From an uncultured Blautia sp. (GTDB taxonomy: Bacteria > Bacillota > Clostridia > Lachnospirales > Lachnospiraceae): a stretch of DNA of 25,245 nt. The notes under the pieces were generated by a model. It was not told the DNA's origin. It saw only the letters and a program-made list of their open reading frames with translations, and did no database searches. This document shows, piece after piece, positions 7,431 to 14,547 of the stretch. Every line of letters begins with the position of its first letter. Within the stretch, counting starts at the first letter, position 1. The position numbers and the translations under genes are program-made. The DNA lies in NCBI GenBank assembly GCA_934402155.1, contig CAKRTP010000014.1:1-25245 (forward strand), written 5' to 3'.

Positions 7431-8234
7431 ATGAAAGAAATGATAAACAAATCTCTGGGATTCTGGAATAATTACTGGGGAGACAGTCTTTTTCCCTGGC
7501 TTCTCGCAGTGTCCGTTCTTTACCTTCTTATCTTCAGACATAAGAAAAAAACAGTCCGCAGCCTGCTGGCTTATGCGTTTCTGGAGTTGTTTCTGTTCTT
7601 TTTCCCTGTTACGGCAAAGATCATACAGAAATGTATCGGAGAGAGCGTATACTGGAGAGTTCTGTGGACGGTGCCGTTTGTACCTGTGATCGCACTGGCA
7701 ATGGCGGAGTTTGTCCGTGCAAGAAAGAGGTTTCTGCAGCCGGTTCTGATCGTGGTATTCGCAGCACTGATCGCTTTTGGCGGAAAAGAGTTTTTAACAG
7801 AAGGATACTTTCATCAGGTATATAATTACCAGCAGGTCCCGGATGAAGTGGCAGGGGTCTGTGAACTGGCCAGTCTGGATGCCGGCGGTGAGAAGTTTCT
7901 GATGGTCGCAGATGAGTATATCAGCTCTTATATCCGTGTTTATGATCCGTCAATCTATATGCCGTTCGGCAGAAGAGGAAGCGGCGGTGCAGTAGGCGGA
8001 CGAAAGCAGCTGTATCTGGAACTCAACGCACCGGTATTTAACTATTCCAATATTGGTGATTATGCGAAACGGGTCAAATGTAATTATCTTGTGGTAAAGA
8101 TCCCGAATGAACAGCAGAAGGCAGAATTGGAAAATTACGACTATCATGAACTTGGTGTGATCGGAACGTATAGTCTTTACCGGCTGGGAAATTCCGTACA
8201 GGAATACAGAAGTCCTCTGTTGGAAACGGAATGA
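7431..8234 (+). CDS. DUF6077-like membrane protein, C-terminal part
   Basis: A 267-residue protein with about four hydrophobic segments (roughly 18-35, 45-65, 82-98 and 105-122), then a soluble domain of about 130 residues ending in TYSLYRLGN. That layout is typical of the extracytoplasmic C-terminal domain of GT-C-type membrane proteins. ATG 7431 is chosen because AGGGA lies five bases upstream; GTG 7428 is the alternative. The gene sits in the -1 frame relative to 6385-7422, with eight bases between stop and start. In its own frame the nearest upstream stop is TAA at 7413-7415, so a single -1 event near 7415-7420 would fuse the two into a protein of about 615 residues. Function unknown; a glycan-related membrane role is inference. 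Confidence 0.65.
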   Translation: MKEMINKSLGFWNNYWGDSLFPWLLAVSVLYLLIFRHKKKTVRSLLAYAFLELFLFFFPVTAKIIQKCIGESVYWRVLWTVPFVPVIALAMAEFVRARKRFLQPVLIVVFAALIAFGGKEFLTEGYFHQVYNYQQVPDEVAGVCELASLDAGGEKFLMVADEYISSYIRVYDPSIYMPFGRRGSGGAVGGRKQLYLELNAPVFNYSNIGDYAKRVKCNYLVVKIPNEQQKAELENYDYHELGVIGTYSLYRLGNSVQEYRSPLLETE

Positions 8235-8275
8235 GAGGAAATGTAAAAATCCTTGTTGTGTTGGGCAAATTGTAT

Positions 8276-8302
8276 GTAAAGAATAAAAAACTTTACTTTT
8301 TT
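8276..8302 (+). terminator. weak terminator candidate
   Basis: GTAAAG (8276-8281) pairs with CTTTAC (8291-8296) around a nine-base loop and is followed by TTTTTT (8297-8302). The stem is short and AT-rich, and its 3' arm overlaps the -35 box of the tRNA-Arg promoter, so efficiency is doubtful. Confidence 0.35.
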
Positions 8303-8320
8303 GAGGAAATATGATAACAT
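8292..8320 (+). promoter_or_regulatory. promoter of the tRNA-Arg / SH3-protein transcript
   Basis: TTTACT (8292-8297), a 17-base spacer and TAACAT (8315-8320), with TGA as an extended -10 element. The predicted start near 8327 falls inside the 5' arm of the inverted repeat at 8324-8353. Confidence 0.55.
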
Positions 8321-8353
8321 ATCATGTGTTAAGAGCATTGCACCTTAACACAT
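8311..8353. repeat. two adjoining inverted repeats before tRNA-Arg
   Basis: ATGATA-aca-TATCAT (8311-8325) overlaps the -10 box. It abuts a perfect ten-base inverted repeat, ATGTGTTAAG (8324-8333) and CTTAACACAT (8344-8353), separated by ten bases. The second ends two bases before the tRNA. They could be operators or a 5' leader hairpin of the tRNA precursor. Confidence 0.7.
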
Positions 8354-8355
8354 TT

Positions 8356-8427
8356 GCACCTGTAGCTCAGTGGATAGAGCAGTGGTTTCCGGTACCATGT
8401 GCGGGGGTTCGATTCCCTTCAGGTGTG
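8356..8427 (+). tRNA. tRNA-Arg (anticodon CCG)
   Basis: A 72-base cloverleaf. The acceptor stem is GCACCTG/CAGGTGT with a G-T first pair, the D arm is GCTC/GAGC, and the anticodon stem is GTGGT/ACCAT around TTCCGGT, giving anticodon CCG (reads CGG). The T arm is GGGGG-TTCGATT-CCCTT with two G-T pairs. The discriminator is G and CCA is not encoded. The several G-T pairs make it less stable than usual, but every conserved loop base I can check is present. No terminator separates it from the SH3-protein gene 56 bases downstream. Confidence 0.88.
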
Positions 8428-8482
8428 CTGCACGGGGTAATGGGTCTGCCTCGGTGCGTTGTGATTTAAGGAGGACAAGAAC

Positions 8483-9415
8483 TTGGATAATTTCAGGGAA
8501 TGGTTATCGGATAACCTTCGCTATTTTATGCTTGGCGGAGCGATTCTGATAATCGTAGCTGTATTGTTCTTTAGCGTTCGCGCTTGTACCAGAAGTGGGA
8601 AGGGTACTTCTGATGAAGAACAGACTACAGCACAGGACAACAGCCAGGGAAATGATCCTTCTTCTCCGGAAGATGATGGGGAGACAAACGACGGGAAGAA
8701 AGAAGAAGACACGAATCCCTTGGAGGAAGGCAGCGAGGAAATTGCTGCGCTTATCAAGAGTTATTATCAGGCTTTAGGGGAAAGAGATATTACCACACTG
8801 AGAACATTAGTCAGTAATCTGACGCCTTCTGATGAGTCGAGAATTACAAATGCAAAAGATTATATAGAAGGATATCAGGTCGATAATGTATACACAAAGA
8901 AAGGCCTGGATGAGAATTCGTATGTAGTATATACGCGTGGAAGTCTTATTTGTAAGGGGATAGATACACCTGCGCCTTCATTATGGAGTTCTTATGTAGT
9001 GAAAGACAGTGATAGCAATTACAAAATCCTGGGAGATCTGGAACAGAACAAAGAAGTTTCTGATTATATGGATTCACTGAAATCCGATGCCGATGTACAG
9101 AAGCTTACAGCAGAAGCGCAGTCGGCATATGAGAAAGCTCAGCAGGATGATACAGCACTTGCACAGTTTTTGAATGGACTGGGAGAAGAAGTGGATTCCA
9201 GCACTGATTCTGCGGACACCGCTCAGCAGGATGGTACAACAATGACTGTTACAGAGGGTTGCAACGTAAGAGCATCGGCCAACAGTGATGAGGATAATAT
9301 CATCGGTGGACTGGACGAGGGAGATCAGGTACAGGTCCTTGGACAGGAGGGCGACTGGGTACAAATTGAATATGATGGGCAGACTGGATATGTATATAGT
9401 GGATTACTCCAGTAA
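8483..9415 (+). CDS. membrane-anchored SH3-domain protein
   Basis: A 310-residue protein. A short cytoplasmic N-terminus precedes one membrane segment (about 15-33), then an acidic Ser/Glu/Asp-rich linker (about 40-85). A central domain (about 88-190) with SYYQALGERDITTLRTLV has the look of an NTF2-like fold. A C-terminal bacterial SH3 domain (about 253-310) contains CNVRASANSDEDNIIGGL, WVQIEYDGQTGYV and a final aromatic/Leu end. Such proteins sit outside the membrane and usually bind wall peptides or glycans. The start is TTG 8483, selected by AAGGAGGA at 8468-8475, seven bases upstream; no ATG fits. It lies just after tRNA-Arg and probably shares its transcript. A terminator at 9423-9452 closes it. 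No enzymatic motif is visible. Confidence 0.8.
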   Translation: MDNFREWLSDNLRYFMLGGAILIIVAVLFFSVRACTRSGKGTSDEEQTTAQDNSQGNDPSSPEDDGETNDGKKEEDTNPLEEGSEEIAALIKSYYQALGERDITTLRTLVSNLTPSDESRITNAKDYIEGYQVDNVYTKKGLDENSYVVYTRGSLICKGIDTPAPSLWSSYVVKDSDSNYKILGDLEQNKEVSDYMDSLKSDADVQKLTAEAQSAYEKAQQDDTALAQFLNGLGEEVDSSTDSADTAQQDGTTMTVTEGCNVRASANSDEDNIIGGLDEGDQVQVLGQEGDWVQIEYDGQTGYVYSGLLQ

Positions 9416-9422
9416 CGTAAAC

Positions 9423-9452
9423 AAAGGCACAGACATTAGTCTGTGCCTTTTT
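9423..9452 (+). terminator. terminator between convergent genes
   Basis: AAAGGCACAGAC (9423-9434) and GTCTGTGCCTTT (9439-9450) form a perfect 12-bp stem around ATTA, followed by TT. In the other direction the tail is TTTGTTT, so it can serve the deacetylase gene as well. Confidence 0.88.
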
Positions 9453-9460
9453 CACTGCTC

Positions 9461-10666
9461 TCATTTGGTAAAATCACCGTATGCAATACCCGTCTGCAAT
9501 TCTGTGCCTTTAATCCTGGCGAGCTCATGGATGGTCACCAGCTGATAGCCTTCTTCGATTAATTTTGGGATAAAGATTTCAGCGGCATCTACAGAAGTGC
9601 TGAAAATATCATGCATCAGAATGACAGAACCATCCTGAACCTGAGACATGACTGTATCTACGGTCTGATCGGCATCCTGAGTTTCCCAGTCGAGTGTGTC
9701 AATGGACCAGAGGATCATAGGAGTGCCGACGGTTGACCGTACAGAATCATTGATGTTCCCATATGGCGGACGAAGTACAGTGGCACCGTGACCGACAAGA
9801 TTTACAAGAGATTCATCCACGCCGGCAATCTCGGCAGACATATCTTCGGGAGCAAGTGTTGTCAGATCCACGTGAGAATATGTATGATTTCCGAGTTCGC
9901 ATCCAAGTTCCTCCATACGTTTTACTTCATCAGGAAAACTGTCGATCTCCTTGCCGACCATAAAGAAAGTAGCCTTGGCATTGTTCTTTTCCAGGCAGTC
10001 GAGCAGTCTGTCTGTGAAAGAACTGGGACCATCATCAAAAGTCAGAGCAACGTATTTGGCAGTGGCTTTTTTTGATGAAGATTTGCTTTTCCTGGAAGCA
10101 GATGATTCAGAAGAATCAGCCTTTTTTTCTTTTTGCTTTGTTTCGGCTTTGTATCCTTTAAGAGAACCGTCATCAAGAAGCTCATAGCTTTTGCCATTGA
10201 CGGTGATGAAGCCTGTCTGCATAATGCCATCCTGATCCATGTAGTAGCGTTTGCCGCCGGAATTTATCCATCCTGTCAGCATGATCCCGTTTCTGTTGAA
10301 ATAATATGTCTTGCCGTCTGTGTCAGTAAGCCATCCTGTGTAAGGCTTGTTGTTTACCATAAACATCCAGTTGCTTCCGCTGGAGGTCCATACACCGGAT
10401 GATGCCTCATCGGAAATCTCCCTGCCAGATGCGGCTGCTGTCGGAACAGGAGTCGGGATGTCGGTTGCAATGGATGGCTCGGAACTGCTGTCGGAATCTG
10501 TCGTGTTCTGTCCATGATTGTCAGGAACAGTTGCCTGGGCAGTCTGTTTCTGATGAAGGACTGAGAAGTCGGCGGTTGACTGTCTGAGTGTGCCTCCGAG
10601 GATAAGACAGATGGCAATGGCGGTGAGCAGCAGAAACGGATTTGTATGTTTTTTGCGGCTTGGCAT
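9461..10666 (-). CDS. wall-anchored polysaccharide (peptidoglycan-type) deacetylase
   Basis: A 401-residue protein of the NodB family (carbohydrate esterase 4), which removes acetyl groups from N-acetylated sugars, most likely in peptidoglycan. A signal/anchor segment covers about 9-26, then a Ser/Thr/Pro linker. Three glucan/choline-binding-type repeats follow (about 100-170, GWLTDTDGKTYYF and GWINSGGKRYYM), then a Lys/Ser-rich spacer. The NodB domain (about 203-395) has TFDDGP (D211, D212), metal-binding HTYSH (H261, H265), RPPYG (R299), WSIDTLDW and LMHD. All CE4 motifs are intact, so it should be active. ATG at 10666 has AGGAGG seven bases before it; the frame's upstream ATG at 10684 overlaps that site. 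It is convergent with the SH3 gene and divergent from rluF. Confidence 0.92.
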   Translation of the reverse strand: MPSRKKHTNPFLLLTAIAICLILGGTLRQSTADFSVLHQKQTAQATVPDNHGQNTTDSDSSSEPSIATDIPTPVPTAAASGREISDEASSGVWTSSGSNWMFMVNNKPYTGWLTDTDGKTYYFNRNGIMLTGWINSGGKRYYMDQDGIMQTGFITVNGKSYELLDDGSLKGYKAETKQKEKKADSSESSASRKSKSSSKKATAKYVALTFDDGPSSFTDRLLDCLEKNNAKATFFMVGKEIDSFPDEVKRMEELGCELGNHTYSHVDLTTLAPEDMSAEIAGVDESLVNLVGHGATVLRPPYGNINDSVRSTVGTPMILWSIDTLDWETQDADQTVDTVMSQVQDGSVILMHDIFSTSVDAAEIFIPKLIEEGYQLVTIHELARIKGTELQTGIAYGDFTK

Positions 10667-10732
10667 GCCGTTTCCTCCTAACATTGGTTTGCGCCGGCTT
10701 CTATCTGTTGGATAGTTACCGAACTTCTATAT

Positions 10733-10761
10733 ATGATACAATAATCGACACAAAAATACAA
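10733..10761 (-). promoter_or_regulatory. promoter of the deacetylase gene
   Basis: On the minus strand TTGTAT (10761-10756), a 17-base spacer and TATCAT (10738-10733). The leader to the start codon is about 60 bases and contains a small CTATC/GATAG hairpin (10701-10715). Confidence 0.65.
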
Positions 10762-10790
10762 GAGCAACAGAAAAAGCCTGAAACTCTTTG

Positions 10791-10819
10791 TTGCGGTGAT
10801 TAAAAAAAAATTATATAAT
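10791..10819 (+). promoter_or_regulatory. promoter of the rluF-ligA-metA operon
   Basis: TTGCGG (10791-10796), a 17-base spacer and a consensus TATAAT (10814-10819). Transcription should begin at about 10825-10827, which coincides with the ATG at 10826. Confidence 0.75.
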
Positions 10820-10825
10820 AGACCA

Positions 10826-11791
10826 ATGGACGAAAAAAATAAAACAGAAAACAAACAAATGATCAGAATAAATAAATACCTGAGCAGTGCAGGTGTCTGT
10901 TCAAGAAGGGATGCTGACCAGTTTACAGATGCAGGAAGGGTCACATTGAATGGTGCTGTGATCAAAACAGGAGAGAGGATCCCGGAGGATGCCTGTATCT
11001 GTCTGGATGGCAAACCGGTCAGAGCAGAAGAAAAGAAGGTCCTTCTGCTTTTTTACAAGCCAAGGGGGATTGTCTGCAGCACGAAGAAACAACGGAATGA
11101 GACGACAGTGACAGAGTATCTGAACTATCCTCTGAGAGTGTATCCGGTCGGGAGGCTGGATAAGGATTCAGAGGGACTTCTGCTTCTGACGAATCAGGGA
11201 GATCTTGTAAACCGTATTATGAGAGCAGGGAATTATCACGAAAAAGAATATCTTGTGACTGTGGACAGGGAAATAACAAAGGAGTTCCTTGAGGGAATGC
11301 AGAGAGGTGTTCCGATCCTTGATACTGTGACGAGACCCTGTACTGTCAGAAAGACCGGAAAAAGAAGCTTTCAGATCATTCTGACACAGGGATTGAACCG
11401 GCAGATCCGCCGGATGTGTGAATATTTCGGATATCAGGTACAGACACTCAAAAGAGTGCGTATTATGAACCTGACTCTTGATGAACTGAAACCGGGTTCA
11501 TACCGTGAGATTAAGAAGGAAGAATGGACAGAATTAAACAATCTGCTCAGAGATTCGTCAAATGAGACTATCAGAGAAACAGGAGGACATCATGGAAACG
11601 GCTGTAAATCAAATAAAGGATCTGGTGCACCGGCTCAACGAAGCGGCAAAGGCGTATTATCAGCAGGACAGAGAGATCATGAGCAACCGGGAATACGACG
11701 CACTGTACGACCAGTTGGAAAAAATGGAAAAGGAAACAGGAATTGTTCTGGCAGACAGTCCCACCGTCAACGTAGGGTACGAGGCAGTTGA
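10826..11791 (+). CDS. rluF: 23S rRNA pseudouridine synthase, RluF type, with a run-on C-terminus
   Basis: It isomerises a uridine of 23S rRNA. An S4 RNA-binding domain (about 12-60, RINKYLSSAGVCSRRDAD) precedes the RsuA/RluB/E/F catalytic domain, with the catalytic Asp in GRLDKDSEG (D112). RAGNYHEKEYLVTVD and LNRQIRRMCEYFGY match RluF best. Recognisable sequence ends near EEWTELNNLLRDS (about residue 243). The frame then runs through the ligA ribosome site and 200 bases into ligA, adding about 70 Gly/Arg/Asn/Ser-rich residues unlike the family. This suggests a lost stop codon or a frameshift. The start is uncertain: ATG 10826 lies at the predicted transcript start with no ribosome site, and ATG 10859 (MIRINKYL) also lacks one. 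Starts upstream of the -10 box are excluded. Confidence 0.85.
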   Translation: MDEKNKTENKQMIRINKYLSSAGVCSRRDADQFTDAGRVTLNGAVIKTGERIPEDACICLDGKPVRAEEKKVLLLFYKPRGIVCSTKKQRNETTVTEYLNYPLRVYPVGRLDKDSEGLLLLTNQGDLVNRIMRAGNYHEKEYLVTVDREITKEFLEGMQRGVPILDTVTRPCTVRKTGKRSFQIILTQGLNRQIRRMCEYFGYQVQTLKRVRIMNLTLDELKPGSYREIKKEEWTELNNLLRDSSNETIRETGGHHGNGCKSNKGSGAPAQRSGKGVLSAGQRDHEQPGIRRTVRPVGKNGKGNRNCSGRQSHRQRRVRGS

Positions 11792-13547
11792 TGCGCTTCC
11801 AAAAGAAACGCACGCATCTCCGATGCTTTCTCTGGATAAGACAAAAGACAGAGAAACTCTGAGAGCATTCATCGGGAATCATCCGTCCCTGCTTTCCTGG
11901 AAGATGGATGGACTTACAATCGTTCTGACCTATGAGAACGGAGAACTGGAAAAGGCTGTCACCAGAGGGAATGGTGTGGTAGGTGAGGTAATCACCAATA
12001 ATGCCCGGATGTTTAAGAATATTCCTCTTAAGATCGCTTATCAGGGAAGACTGGTTCTGAGAGGTGAGGCGATCATCACATATTCTGATTTTGAACGAAT
12101 CAATGAAACGATTGATGATGTAGATGCAAAATACAAGAATCCGAGGAATCTCTGCAGCGGTTCCGTAAGACAGCTTAATAATCAGATCACAGCAGAGAGA
12201 AATGTGAGATTTTATGCTTTCGCACTGGTATCGGCTCAGGATGTGGAAATGCATAATTCCAGGGCATATCAGATGGAATGGCTGAAGTCTCAGGGATTTG
12301 AGGTAGTGGAATATCGTATGGTGACGGGGGAGACACTGGATGACGCAATAGACTATTTTTCTCATGCGATCGAGAAAAATGATTTCCCGTCAGATGGTCT
12401 TGTTGCACTCTATGATGATATTGCGTACGGGGATTCTCTTGGAAGTACGGCAAAATTTCCGAGAAACGCTTTTGCCTTCAAGTGGGCAGATGAGATCCGC
12501 GAAACGACACTTCGTGAGATTGAATGGAGTCCGTCAAGAACAGGACTTATCAATCCGATCGCTGTTTTTGATCCGGTAGAACTGGAGGGAACGACTGTCA
12601 GCCGTGCGAGCGTGCATAATGTCAGTATTGTAAAAGAACTGCAGCTTGGAATCGGTGATACGATACAGGTTTACAAGGCAAATATGATCATCCCTCAGAT
12701 CGCAGAAAATCTGACAAGAAGCAGCAACCTGGAAATCCCGAATACCTGTCCGGTCTGCGGACAGGAGGCAAGAATCATTCAGGAAAATGAAGTGGAATCT
12801 CTCTATTGTATGAATCCGGACTGTGTTGCAAAGAAAATCAAGGCCTTCACCTTATTTGTGAGCAGAGATGCCATGAATATTGACGGGCTGTCCGAGGCGA
12901 CCCTGGAAAAATTTATTGCCAAAGGATTTATTCATGATTTTGGAGATATCTTTGAGATTGGAAAGCATCGGGAAGAAATCGTGATAATGGATGGTTTTGG
13001 GGAGAAATCTTTTGATAATCTGATGGCAAGTATTGAAAAGGCGAGAGAGACAACACCTGCAAAAGTGCTCTACAGTCTCGGAATCGCCAATATCGGACTT
13101 TCCAATGCAAAAGTGATCTGTCGTCGTTTTGATGATGATCTTGGGCGGATCCGCACAGCAAAGGAGGAGGAGATCAGTGCGATTGACGGAATCGGCCCAG
13201 TGATCGCAAAAAGTCTTACCGGTTATTTTGAAAATGAACAAAACAACCGAAAACTGGATCATCTGCTGGGATATCTTCATATTAATAAAGAAGAAGTCTC
13301 TGAAAATCAGATCTTCGCAGGGATGAATTTTGTCATTACAGGAAGCCTGGAACATTTCAGCAATCGAGGTGAGGCCAAAAAGCTGATCGAATCGCTGGGA
13401 GGCAAGGTGACAGGTACTGTGACCGGCAAGACAAATTACCTGATCAATAATGATACCGCATCGAATTCATCAAAGAACAAGAAGGCCAGAGAACTTGGAA
13501 TCCCGATCCTGTCAGAAGAAGATTTTATCAGAATGACAGAGGCCTGA
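11592..13547 (+). CDS. ligA: NAD-dependent DNA ligase
   Basis: It seals nicks during replication and repair, using NAD as AMP donor. The 651 residues carry all domains. The N-terminal NAD-binding Ia domain (about 1-65) has AYYQQDREIMSNREYDALYDQL. The adenylation domain has the AMP-accepting lysine in SWKMDG (K104) and the TRGNG motif, where most LigA have TRGDG. An OB fold follows, then a zinc finger C386, C389, C406, C411 (CPVC...C-x4-C), helix-hairpin-helix repeats (about 425-555) and a BRCT domain (about 575-651, MNFVITGSLEHFSNR). The W-K-M-D-G and N-G changes match the LigA form I associate with Lachnospiraceae. ATG 11592 has AGGAGG at 11581-11586; the in-frame ATG 11562 lacks a site. The upstream rluF frame overlaps its first 200 bases. 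Confidence 0.95.
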   Translation: METAVNQIKDLVHRLNEAAKAYYQQDREIMSNREYDALYDQLEKMEKETGIVLADSPTVNVGYEAVDALPKETHASPMLSLDKTKDRETLRAFIGNHPSLLSWKMDGLTIVLTYENGELEKAVTRGNGVVGEVITNNARMFKNIPLKIAYQGRLVLRGEAIITYSDFERINETIDDVDAKYKNPRNLCSGSVRQLNNQITAERNVRFYAFALVSAQDVEMHNSRAYQMEWLKSQGFEVVEYRMVTGETLDDAIDYFSHAIEKNDFPSDGLVALYDDIAYGDSLGSTAKFPRNAFAFKWADEIRETTLREIEWSPSRTGLINPIAVFDPVELEGTTVSRASVHNVSIVKELQLGIGDTIQVYKANMIIPQIAENLTRSSNLEIPNTCPVCGQEARIIQENEVESLYCMNPDCVAKKIKAFTLFVSRDAMNIDGLSEATLEKFIAKGFIHDFGDIFEIGKHREEIVIMDGFGEKSFDNLMASIEKARETTPAKVLYSLGIANIGLSNAKVICRRFDDDLGRIRTAKEEEISAIDGIGPVIAKSLTGYFENEQNNRKLDHLLGYLHINKEEVSENQIFAGMNFVITGSLEHFSNRGEAKKLIESLGGKVTGTVTGKTNYLINNDTASNSSKNKKARELGIPILSEEDFIRMTEA

Positions 13548-13577
13548 ACAGAGAATTACGCAAAGGAGAGATGAAAA

Positions 13578-14519
13578 ATGCCAATTAAAATACAGAGTGA
13601 TCTGCCGGTAAAGGAAATCCTGGAAAGAGAAAATATATTTGTCATGGATGAGGGAAGGGCAGTGCATCAGGACATCCGTCCGATCCAGATCCTGATCCTG
13701 AATCTGATGCCGCTCAAAGAGGAGACGGAGCTTCAGCTGCTGCGTTCTCTTTCAAATACACCGCTTCAGGTAGATGTGACGTTCATGGCTGTGGAGAGTC
13801 ATGAAGCAAAAAACACTTCTGTCAGTCATCTGAACAAGTTTTATGAAACGTTTTCTGATCTGAAAGAAAGACGTTTTGACGGAATGATCATTACAGGTGC
13901 TCCTGTTGAGCAGATGGAATTTGAAGAAGTGGATTACTGGAATGAGCTTCAGGAGATTATGGACTGGACCAACAATCATGTGACATCTACGATTTTCCTG
14001 TGCTGGGCGGCGCAGGCAAGTCTGTATCATTTCTATGGACTTAAGAAACGTCAGCTGGACCAAAAAATGTTTGGACTGTTCTGGCATAAGGTCATGAATC
14101 GTAAGATCCCGCTGGTACGAGGGTTTGATGATATGTTCCTTGCACCGCACTCCAGGCATACTGAGGTACCGATCGAAGATATCCGTGCATGCAGGGATAT
14201 CACGATCCTGGCAGAATCGGAGGAAGCAGGACTTTTTCTTGCGATGGCGCAGGGAGGAAGAAAAATCTTTGTCATGGGGCATCCGGAATATGACCGTATC
14301 ACTCTTGACGGAGAGTACAAACGTGATATGAGCAGGGGACTGCCGATAGAGGTTCCGGAGAATTATTACCGTGAGAATGATCCGGAAAACAAGCCGCTGC
14401 TTATGTGGAGGGCTCATGCAAATAACCTGTATACAAACTGGCTGAATTACTATGTATACCAGAGTACTCCGTTTGATCTGATGGGAACACCGGATTTTTC
14501 GAGTATTGAAGGCAACTGA
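13578..14519 (+). CDS. metA: homoserine O-acetyltransferase (MetA family)
   Basis: It acylates homoserine at the start of methionine synthesis. The 313-residue, cytoplasmic MetA-type protein has all catalytic residues at family positions: nucleophile C142 (FLCWAAQ), H235 and E237 (GHPEYD), and K47 (MPLKEET). Residue 111, following TGAPV, is Glu. In this family E111 goes with acetyl-CoA and Gly with succinyl-CoA, so acetyl transfer is predicted although the name often reads succinyltransferase. AAGGAG at 13563-13568 precedes ATG 13578 by nine bases. It lies 30 bases after ligA and 28 before the antiporter gene with no terminator, so it is within the operon. No SAM or other methionine riboswitch is seen. 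Confidence 0.94.
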   Translation: MPIKIQSDLPVKEILERENIFVMDEGRAVHQDIRPIQILILNLMPLKEETELQLLRSLSNTPLQVDVTFMAVESHEAKNTSVSHLNKFYETFSDLKERRFDGMIITGAPVEQMEFEEVDYWNELQEIMDWTNNHVTSTIFLCWAAQASLYHFYGLKKRQLDQKMFGLFWHKVMNRKIPLVRGFDDMFLAPHSRHTEVPIEDIRACRDITILAESEEAGLFLAMAQGGRKIFVMGHPEYDRITLDGEYKRDMSRGLPIEVPENYYRENDPENKPLLMWRAHANNLYTNWLNYYVYQSTPFDLMGTPDFSSIEGN

Positions 14520-14547
14520 GGAATAAAAGGGAGAGGAGAATGAAAAA

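Noticed and set aside
13548..13577. SAM or other methionine riboswitch before metA
   Set aside because: Only 30 bases separate ligA and metA, too short for any known class.
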